From the NCBI GenBank assembly GCA_963995525.1, contig OZ023205.1, positions 47,731,748 to 47,795,747 on the forward strand: a DNA stretch of 64,000 nt, given 5' to 3'. Under the pieces are notes generated by a model. The model was given only the letters and a program-made list of their open reading frames with translations. It had not been told where the DNA came from and did not search any database. Below, piece after piece: positions 51,501 through 62,864 of this stretch (position 1 is its first letter; the number at the start of each line of letters is the position of its first letter). This stretch comes from Escarpia spicata. Its lineage: Eukaryota > Annelida > Polychaeta > Sabellida > Siboglinidae. Both the position numbers and the translations under genes were made by a program.

Positions 51501-54500
51501 CGTTACCATGATAACCGCTATGCAAATTGGTTAGCATTTAATACCTGACATTCTTTTCGTATAGACTTTACGCAGGTATGATAGTTAGTTGAAATATGAT
51601 ATTTCAGGAGGAGCCTGTGTCCATAAATTGAGGAACTTTTAAAACTACAAAAACTGCTGCCATATCAATAAGGACATATTTCCATGACACATGGGGGAAG
51701 TGTTCCAGTGGCACTTCCTCCAGTAGCACATCCTCCAGTGGCACATCCTCCAGTGGCACTTCCTCCAGTGGCACATCCTCCAGTGGCATTTCCTCCAGTG
51801 GCACATCCTCCAGTGGCACTTCCTCCAGTGGCACATCCTCCAGTGGCACTTCCTCCAGTGGCACTTCCTCCAGTGGCACATCCTCCAGTGGCACATCCTC
51901 CAGTGGCACTTCCTCCAGTGGCACATCCTCCAGTGGCACTTCATCCAGTGGCACTTCCTCCAGTGGCACATCCTCCAGTGGCACTTCCTCCAGTGGCACT
52001 TCCTCCAGTGGCACATCCTCCAGTGGCACATCCTCCAGTGGCACTTCCTCCAGTGGCACATCCTCCAGTGGCACATCCTCCAGTGGCACTTCCTCCAGTG
52101 GCACATCCTCCAGTGGCACATCCTCCAGTGGCACATCCTCCAGTGGCACTTCCTCCAGTGGCACATCCTCCAGTGGCACTTCCTCCAGTGGCACTTTCTC
52201 CAGTGGCACTTCCTCCAGTGGCACTTCCTCCAGTGGCACATCCTCCAGTGGCACTTCCTCCAGTGGCACATCCTCCAGTGGCACTTCCTCCAGTGGCACT
52301 TCGTCCAGTGGCACATCCGCCAGTGGCACTTCCTCCAGTGGCACTTCCTCCAGTGGCACTTCCTCCCGTGGCACATCCTCCAGTGGCACATCCTCCAGTG
52401 GCACTTCCTCCAGTGGCACATCCTCCAGTGGCACTTCATCCAGTGGCACTTCCTCCAGTGACACTTCCTCCAGTGGCACTTCCTCCAGTGGCACTTCCTC
52501 CAGTGGCACTTCCTCCAGTGGCACATCCTCCAGTGGCACTTCCTCCAGTGGCACATCCTCCAGTGGCACTTCCTCCAGTGGCACATCCTCCAGTGGCACT
52601 TCCTCCAGTGGCACTTTCTCCAGTGGCACTTCCTCCAGTGGCACTTCCTCCAGTGGCACATCCTCCAGTGGCACTTCCTCCAGTGGCACTTCGTCCAGTG
52701 GCACATCTGCCAGAGGCACATCCTCCAGTGGCACATCCTCCGGTGGCATATCCTCCAGTGGCACTTCCTCCAGTGGCACATCCTCCGGTGGCACATCCTC
52801 CGGTGGCACATCCTCCGGTGGCACATCCTCCGGTGGCACATCCTCCGGTGGCATATCATCCGGTGGCAGTTCCTCCGGTGGCACTTCGTCCAGTGGCACA
52901 TCCTCCAGTGGCACTTCCTCCAGTGGCACTTCCTCCAGTGGCACATCCTCCAGTGGCACATCCTCCAGTGGCACTTCCTCCAGTGGCACTTCGTCCAGTG
53001 GCACATCCGCCAGAGGCACATCCTCCAGTGGCACATCCTCCAGTGGCACATCCTCCAGTGGCACTTCCTCCGGTGGCACATCCTCCGGTGGCACATCCTC
53101 CGGTGGCACATCCTCCGGTGGCACATCCTCCGGTGGCACTTCCTCGAGTCAACAGACTTTTAGTACACAAGATCACTATTAAAGGAATTCAATAAATTTT
53201 AAAGACTAAAATCGGACTGACGTGTTCATAAGAATGTTATTGTATCCGCCCCTTCATCTACCTTATTTGTGAATGTTGAAAGTAACATGCCTTGTGTTTG
53301 TTTGCGTTGCTAGCAAAGACCCGAGTGTGGGCGGCTGACAATGCAACATCACATGCTCAGTCCGATCCAGCGAGTCCCTCGCTACGAACTGCTCCTCAAA
53401 GGTACACGTATCAAACTTACTAGTGGTCTGCAACTTTGAAGCTGTGGATATGGTGGTAGCACTTTGGTGATGTCAGACCTGCCTACCATTCCGGATTGTC
53501 CGGAATCATTCCGGAAAGTCACCTCAAATTACGGTATTGCTGTGAGGGATGAAAATATTACGGACTGTGACCAAATTGGGCAATCACTCAAATTTAGGTT
53601 CCACTATATTCAACAGGTGGCAGCATATGTATGCAGCATGTTGTGACATGGTTTTTCATTCGCTGAGTCTGGTCGTAATGTAACCAATAAGAAACAGCGT
53701 TATGACAAATTCGCATTTCCGCGATCAAACAAAACGAAGTCACGCGGCACGACATGATGGCTGACAGCGAAACGACGCCACCGCCAACCCAAAAAAAATG
53801 TGTAATGCAAAAATGTTGTGAGTGTTGTACTTGTAGTGTTAGGCCAACTGACTGTACTAAGACTTACCTTACCTTACCTATCCTCTTCGGGCCTTGTGGC
53901 CCCATAAGGCTGCTGTGCGACTCCGCCACCTCGCCCTGTCAACGGCTATGTGTCTGGCTTTGCTCCATGTTGCCCAGCCCAGTTGCTTCCGTTCTTTTTC
54001 CACTGTGGTTCTCCACGTTGTTTTTGGTCGACTAACTTTTCTTGTTCCTTCCGGCGTCCATGTCAGTGCTGTCAGGCAGTGGTTTTGGGCCTTCTTTCTC
54101 AGCACATGCCCGATCCAATTCCACCTTCTTCTCTGTACTTCTGTGCTGATCTTCTCTTCTGCTGTTATATTCTCAATGTCTTTGTTCGAAATTATTACTG
54201 GCCATCTAATTTTTAAAATTCTTCTGAGACAATTGAAATTGAAAATGTCAAGTTTTTTGTTGTCGCATTTGTTTACTTTCCATGTTTCACATCCGTATAG
54301 TAACACTGATTTGACCAGAGTATTGTATAATCTGAGTTTAGTTTTTAATGTGTACACATTTGAATTCCATATCTGCTTGAGTTTCATGAATGATGTCCTT
54401 GCTTTTCGTATACTGTTGTTAATATCGTCATCCCCTCCTCCTTGCTTGCTGACGTTTGTGCCCAGGTATGTATATTTCTCTACTTCATTCAGTTGTTGAT

Positions 54501-57500
54501 CATCAATCTCTATTCTGTTGTTGCATTTGCTGTTGATCCTCAGTACTTCAGTTTTCTTTTTATTGATTTTTAGGCCAGTTTTTGATGCGAATGCATTCAT
54601 TTTTGTTGCCTTTGCTTGCATGTGTCTGTAACTTGATGACATAAGCGCAATGTCATCTGCAAAGTCCAAGTCTTCAAGTTTTGACATGAATCTCCATCTT
54701 ATCCCTGTGTTGTTTTCTTCAGTTGTTTTCCTCATTATCCAGTCGATTACCATCAAGAAAAGAAATCCGGACATTACGTCTCCTTGCTTAACTCCAGTTT
54801 TTACCTTGAACCACTCAGATTGTTCACCTTCATCTAACACTGCACATTCACTGTCCTCGTACAAAATCTGGACCATTCTGATTATCTTGTATGGGATTCC
54901 ATAGCTCGCCATGATTTCCCAAAGGCTCTCTTGGTGTACAGAGTCAAATGCCTTTTCGAAGTCTACAAAAGTTACATATAGCGTTGCTTGCCATTCCACT
55001 ACCTGTTCTATTATGTTTCGAAGGATGAATATCTGCTCAACTGTGCTTCGTCCTCTTCTGAAACCTGCTTGTTCATCTCTCAACTTGTTGTCAACTCCAT
55101 CTCTTATTCTGTCTATTATCACTCTTCCGAACACTTTACTGGGGACAGATGTTAGAGTAATACCTCTCCAGTTTCCGCACTCTGTAAGGTTACCTTTCTT
55201 TGTTATTTTAACAATCAGTCCTTGTTTCCACGTCTTTGGTACTTTTTCTTGTTCCCAAATTGTTTTGAATAAACTTAGAAGCCAATTCTCTGTTGTTGCC
55301 ATGTCTGCTTTCAACAATTCTGCTGTAATGTCATCTTTACCTGCAGCTTTCCCATTCTTTAGCTTCCTCAGTGCTGATCTAATCTCTGTTTTTGTTATAG
55401 AATCTGTGCTGATTTCATCTATGATTGGATCTAATTCAATATCTATAACGGGGTCATCGGGCGTAGGTCTATTAAGGACTTCTTCAAAATGCTCCTTCCA
55501 TCTTGTCCGCTTGGCTGGTCCTTCAGTTATTAGGTTTCCAGATTTGTCTTTTACTGCATTCGCTGTTTTGTGTTTGTCGTTACTAAGTGTCTTTGTGATG
55601 TTGTAGACTTCTTTCATCCTTCCATTCCCGGCTGCTTTCTCTGCTTCTGCAGCCAGGTTGTCTACCCACTTTCTTTTATCTTGTCTCATGTTTTTCTTTA
55701 CGTCTTTGTCTTTTTGTTGATACTTATCCTTGTAGCTCTGCTTTATCCTTTCTGACTTTCCTTGTTCCATGTTGTTCTTTAGTCGTTTCCTGTCTTCTAC
55801 CAGTTCCCATGACCCTTTGCTGATCCATGGTTTTTGTCCTCTCTTTTTGTAACCCAGTACTTCTTTGGCTGTTTCTTTGTAGGCCACCTCGAATTCTTGC
55901 CATTTTCTCTCAACAATGTCATTATCTGTCTCGGCGTAGTCCTGTAGTACATCATATCTGTTCCATAGCTTCAATGAGAATTGCATTTTTATGGTTGGTT
56001 GTTGCAGCTTGATTGTGTCGAATTTCTTTCTGTTCTCACTGGTCTTTTGCTTCCTCTTTAGCTTCAGCCTGATCTTCGAGTGCACTAACTGATGGTTCTA
56101 AGACTAAGTTAGTGTATTTATTGAGGAGTTTAGTGTATAATTTACAGCCTATCATACAGTTACTACAGTCTAGGAGATGTCGATGACAGTGTAATGTAAT
56201 GGTTTTGGTCCATCGCTACCCCCCACTCCCCCCCCCCCCCCCCCCCCCCGTCTATCATTTATCATACTAGAGTTGAGTAGACTAGAGTGTAGGTGATGTT
56301 GATGACAGCATAACTAATGGGTTTGACCTGTCGCTACCCCTCCCCCCCCAGACAATATCTGACATGGTGGTTCTGCATTACTGACAGGAAGCGTATATTC
56401 CTGAAAATCAGTGTAAATGGGAAGATGGATTACTGACAGGAAGTTTTTGGGGTAGGCAGGTCTGTGTTGTACAGTTTTATAACAATTGTATTCTGTCATG
56501 AACCTTTGCCAACAATGTATCTGTGTGATACTTGTACGTCATGTAAAGTTGTCCATATTTTCAGAATACCTGAAGCATTTATCAGATGATTCCAATGACA
56601 GAGAGGACACACTGGGTAAGTCCACACATTCCCTCCATCTTTGTCTTCTTCTTTCCACTCTCTGCTACCTGTCACATCCTCCTAGCAATCTCTTCCGGTC
56701 TCTGGACAAGCCATCCCCATCTCTATCTGTTTCGAGGTACCTTCTGTTTCAAGTGCTTCATTTCAATCTCCCCTGTTCAGACTAAACATTCAAATATAGT
56801 ATGAAATAATTTCTATTATCTTGTTATCAATGAGCATGATTGGTTATAGTATTCACTGAACATACAGGTGACCATTGTGACTGTGTTCTTATTGTCTGGT
56901 GCCTTCTCTTGTAGAAGCTCTCCATCTTGTACAGACAGCTGCGAATCAGTCGAATGAAGCCATGCAGAAAATTGTAAGTAAACATAAAAAAGACACTACT
57001 GCCTGTTTACTCACTGGCGCTTACTCTGTCATAAAGTAGCGCTTTGTTTAATTTTAAATAACCCAACAATGCAGTATGTTTTGTAAATATCCAACATCAG
57101 GCAAATCCTCAACGTAGAATAATTTATGTTTCCTTTTAATTGGGAAAAGTGCCCAGAGAAGTTTGCTATGGTGACATTTCTTTGAACATTTTGTGTAACC
57201 CCTGTAGAATAAATATGTCTTATATAAGATGTGAAAATCACATTTTGTTATGTTGCAATTTTCCTATTTGGTTGTCCTTTGTATTTGCACCCTAATATTT
57301 TGTTGCTTCTTTTGAGTCAAATGCATGGCATTCCCTTAATAATAACAATTATAGATAATGAAACATATTGAAGCAATGGGACTGCATATTTACGTTCAGA
57401 TATTAGAGTAAAAAATATTCACATGCCTGAAATTAATCAACAATCCCTTGTAAACATGAAATGTCCCCCATAGGTGTTCACATTTAAATGTGTTTGTTTT

Positions 57501-60500
57501 AATGATCTGGGATTTAAAATGTGCACCTGCTGGTATCTATTGTAGGAAAAGTTCAAGAAACTTCTCGAAATCAATGACAGCTTAATCGGCACCCACAGTA
57601 TCATCAGTCCAACCCGTGAACTCATGAAGGAAGGGAAAATTATAAAGATCAACGCCCGGAGTGGTTACCTACTTGTCAGATACCTCTTTCTGGTAGGTCC
57701 ATAAGTGGTGTAGGTTTAGTCGCTGGAGCAGTTTTGGCTACTCCGGGGAATTGGCTGCATTTTAAGATTTCACAGGATCTCACCTTAGGCGATTAGTCAG
57801 GCGGAATTTTAATAGAATTGACCACATCTTAGAGCAGCATTGATTTCTACAACAATGACGACATTATTGAGTTCATAGTCGTATGAGTGGCAGTAATTGA
57901 TCTGATGAAACTGTCTTAAGTGCTGCAAACACTTTCATTTATCAGAGATATTTATAGGGAATATACAACAGTTTTCATTGGTTGACTGATACACAACTGG
58001 TTAAAGGTAAGCGTAATTAACGATTAGGTGGCTTTGAATAATTAAATTGCCTAAATGCTCCAAATCTGTCATTCTTACAGTATATCAAAACTAACAATGT
58101 TATACTATAAACACCATAATGCGTTCACAGATACTCATTGTTTATTCAAAATGACAAAGGTTGGAGAGAATGTGAAGTTCGCGCATGATTCCTGCAATTG
58201 TGTTGTTATATTTTACATATTACATGCACATTACATTTTACATATTACATGCGCATTACATATTACATGCACATTATGTTTTACATGTTACATGCATATT
58301 ATGTTTTATACATTACGTGCATATTACGTTTTATATATTACACACACATTACATATTACATGGACATTATGTTTTACATATTACATGAAAATATATAGGT
58401 ATTACGTCCTACTATAGGGGTCATTGATAAATCCCTTGGCGCTCAAGGTACAAGCCATCTTAGAGGGAAACGTTATGATACATATGCTAAGTTGATTGTA
58501 GTTAGAATGTTCTAGTATAATTATGTACTATCAGAAATAGTATGAAATTGGAATTTGACAGTCGAGTAAATTATACGGTGAAATTATATTTACGTTATAT
58601 TTCACTTCCAAAAGTGCAGATTTATTGATCTGTCTTTAATTACAGTAATTCATTGTCTCTACACATCAAACCTACATGATAAGGACACAGATAAACTAGA
58701 AAGGATAATATAAAGAGCATCTAAGCTGATTCTAGAAACTGAAAGACTTATGTAGCAGTATGACAGATGCCTAAAAGAAAGTACTTGATCAACACTAGAG
58801 ACAACAAGATTAAAGGCACCTTTTTTGTTAAACTTACTGAGGTTATTATTTAAACCAGTGGTCGGCAACCTGCGGCCCATGGGCTAAATGTGGCCCGCAA
58901 AGCTATTTCATGCAGCCCACAGACTAAAACCAAAATTGTCGACAATGCGGACTGCGAGATGACAACATGCTGTAGTTTCGACTTCCATGATAGTAAGACC
59001 TGCTGCATCATCCCTCAAGACAGCCTGAATGCCAAGTAAATAAAAACACAGAACACAATGAGCATCATCGTGAAGACCATGAACTACATTCACGCTCCTG
59101 GCCTAAGACCCTAGCAGTTCCAATACCATCTTGCTGAGATGACTGCGACCACCTTTATTGCAAAGAGAGCTAGCTGAGTCGATGTTGCATGTCGAGCCGT
59201 ACATATAGGCTGTATGAGCTGAGATGTTGGATTATAGGGTGTTCGTACAGCAGAAGGGTAGAGAAGTACTGGAATTTGTAGACCCTACATGGATTTACAA
59301 AAATAGGCTAACCTCATTGCCTATTTGTTTGGTGGTGCCACAACTGCATCAAGTGTCGATCTAGTCATGGTGATACAATTTCTGTACCATGAACACTGAC
59401 CATGAAATTGTTCACATTTAGAGGTTGATGTCTGATGATACTACTACGTCTAATTCGTAACTGATAACAGTCTGTATGTTACATTTCTATGCATAGTTCA
59501 TGTCAAAATTGCTTATATATTCAGATTCCAAACATAACATCATAACATGATGTAGCAGTTCACGCAAGGATTAGGCTAATGATCATCAATACTCAGTAAT
59601 GTGTGGCCCACTGACTTAGTCCAAGCCATCTGTTTGGCCCTCCATTTGAAAACGTTTCAAGCCCCTGATTTAAATTATTCACACATTATGTATTTGGTGT
59701 CAGTTGAGGAAGCAGCTTCAAGTCTTTTTAAATGTTGTTTGTTAATTTTCAGTTCAGTGACCTACTTCTGCTGTGTCAGTCTCTTCCAATCGGCATCAAA
59801 CAACACTACAAAGTGAAAGCGAAACTTTGCATGGATGGCATGCAGGTTCGTCATTCTCTTCTCATATAGTGTCCACATTTTAAAATTAGAAGAAGTAATT
59901 CTAGTCATTATTCAACGACAGATTGTTTCTCTGTGGTTCACACCCAGAGCCTTTAGTGCCTGTTGTAACTATGAACAGCATTAGAAATAGAAGCCATGCA
60001 CTGCTTACTTAGATTAGTGTACATTTCCTTCCCATTATGGAGGAGTCACCCCATTTGAAAGTAGATCGATTGGTAACTTAAAACTGCTTCTGTAATTAAA
60101 TTGTTTGCTTGTCTTGTTTGAGTTTGACGAACAAACTACTCATTTTTCTGTGACCAATCAAGATTCAGTGAAGAATGGCAGAAGTAGACCAGCTGTATAT
60201 ACTATAACACAAAACTGTTCATACGGATAGAGCAAGTTACCCGATGTAACAAACAACAGCAACCCTGAGGGAGTCGGCCAAAATGTTCATACAGATAGAG
60301 CAAGTTACCCGATGTAACAAACAACAGCAATGCTGAAGGAGTCGGCCAAAATGTTCATACAGATAGAGCAAGTTACCCGATGTAACAAACAACAGCAATG
60401 CTGAAGGAGTCTACCAAAATGTTTAGAGAATACTAACAAGTTTCATGCAAGATAAATGACACTTGAAATGCTGTAATTGTGTTTGCCTGCTAGATTTTGG

Positions 60501-62773
60501 AGGGAGACAACCTGGAAACACCGAACACCTTCTATGTGAAGAGCAAAGAGAAGACATTGGAGCTTCACGCCAGTACCATGGAGGAGAAGACAGACTGGCA
60601 AATGGTGCGTGAACTTATTCGTAAACCCCTCAAACTTATCCATGAATCTCTTGAACTTTTTTATGAACCTCTCGGACATGTTCATTAACCTCTCAAACTT
60701 ATTCGTGAACCTCTCAAACTTTTTCAGAACATCTGTAACTTATTTGTGAACCTCTTGAACTTATTTATAAACCTATTTAACATTTTCTGGAACCTAATAA
60801 ACTTATGAGTGAACCTCTTGTATTTTATCATGAACCTCTTCAGTTCATGTATGAACCTATTCATCTTATTTGTGAAACTCATCAACTTATCAGTGGACCT
60901 CTTGAACTGATTCATGTATCTCAAAAAACTTTTCCATGAATCTCCTGAACTTATTTATGACCCTCTTGAACTGAATCATGAACATCCTTTGTATGCTTAA
61001 TTTGGGATTAAGTGTTACTTGGAAAGAACAGGATTGTTTTGCCAATATTCAAGGCCATGATGGCTAACAATTTTGAAAGGAATTGTATACTTGAAATGCT
61101 TATAATGATTTGTCAAATAATTTTCAGTCCTTAAATTGGGCAGCCAAATCCCAAATGCCATTTTAAGAACTTTTCCAAAGAACAACCTAACTGAATAGAT
61201 AGTTTGGTAGAGGCCAACACAATTATTGCAGTGGTGACATATCCAGTGACACTAGTTCAGTTTTAGGGTTGGCTTGAAATAAAGTACATTAATAGTAATT
61301 ATTAGTGTTGTTGCTATTAATGCCGAAATTGTGGAACTCCTAAAATAGTCAGACAACTATTTGAAATCATCTTCAGAATATTATGTTTTACAAACATGTG
61401 CATATAAGACGCTCGCTGAGAAAACATTTTCTTAATTGCTGTTGTTCTGTTAAATTGGTATAAAATATGAAAACTGTTTTGTCACAATGCATTAATGTTT
61501 ATGTTATGGCCTATTTGATTTCTCAATGTCATGCTAGATGTTAACACTCTCTGACAGGCCTTGTGGAATGTCATCGCCGACTATGCAAAGAAGACCGTAT
61601 CCCGAAAACCTTGGACAAGTGTGACAGATGAGGTAAGGACTGCACTGTTGGTGCTTGAAATGTAGACGCTTGAAATAAGATACAGCTGCCATCATCAAGT
61701 CAGATACCCCCGGTAGGCACGTTGTCCCTGCTCTGTGGACAACCTCAACTGACCCCCACAGAGGTCTATTGCGGTACTACTTTTTCCTTTCGGCATACCA
61801 CTTGTAATAATTGCTCATATGGCTCATACTGGGCTGGTTCAGATTTCCACACAATTTCTGGCTATTTAGCAAACGTTCCATGATTTCAAGGCCATGACTA
61901 AAAGTAAATGGAACCATTAAATAAGTACATGCGACGATGTTTGAAAAAAATGCACTATTAAATATGATAGACAGTTTTATTGAAAAAATGTTTTTATTGC
62001 TAAACAGCACTTTGAGTACATGCTGATCACTAAAGTTGTGAAACCGATTCAGTGAATCTTTAACACCTGAAGACATATGAGGATGTTTGACATAGATTTC
62101 AGTACAACCAGAAGACATGCAGTATGTTGTGAACTCACATCACAACGCTGATTGTGAGCAGTGAGCGTATAGGTAACTACATAGGGCTACCGAAACGTGG
62201 CTCGATTTTGGCCTAAAATATGTGGAAACTCATGACCTGGCCTTTTTTAATGTTGTACTCGTCAAAGTCTCTTTTTAGGGTAAAAACAACAGCAGATCCT
62301 TTAAAGAAATAATTATCCAAGTTTCAGTAGTGTAAGTTTGATCAGTTGTTAAAAACTGTTCCATTGAGCTTTAAGAAAATGATGTTCTGTTCAAGTATTT
62401 CTGTGTAGTCAATGTTACATGCGTTGTGCCCATAACGGGAGTGTTCACCCTGCTGTAGTTCTCTGGGAATGACCTGGGCAAGTGGCCACCGATATGGATC
62501 AAGGACCAACATGCAACGATGTGTATGTTGTGTAGCATTGGCTTCACATTCCGCCGCCGCAGACACCACTGTCGCGCCTGCGGACAAGTGAGTTACATGT
62601 TCCTGTGAACACACAGACATGCATATAAATATTGACTACACATGTATGCATGCCTGCATGCACACACACCACGTGCAGTATGCAAGCACGCATGTGCACT
62701 CACACATACAAATGCATGTACACATGCTCGCATGTACGCTCACATGTGTGCATACACATGCGCACACACACAT

Positions 62774-62864
<91 letters not shown>

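Noticed and set aside
51604..53195. Frames of about 500 codons on both strands
   Set aside because: They come from a 15-bp tandem repeat without stops. Changes are amino-acid altering in each frame, and they lie in an FGD intron.
53754..54035. Cys-rich frame [15 protein letters not shown]
   Set aside because: It runs into the antisense RTE element. It is not joined to FGD exons and not recognised.
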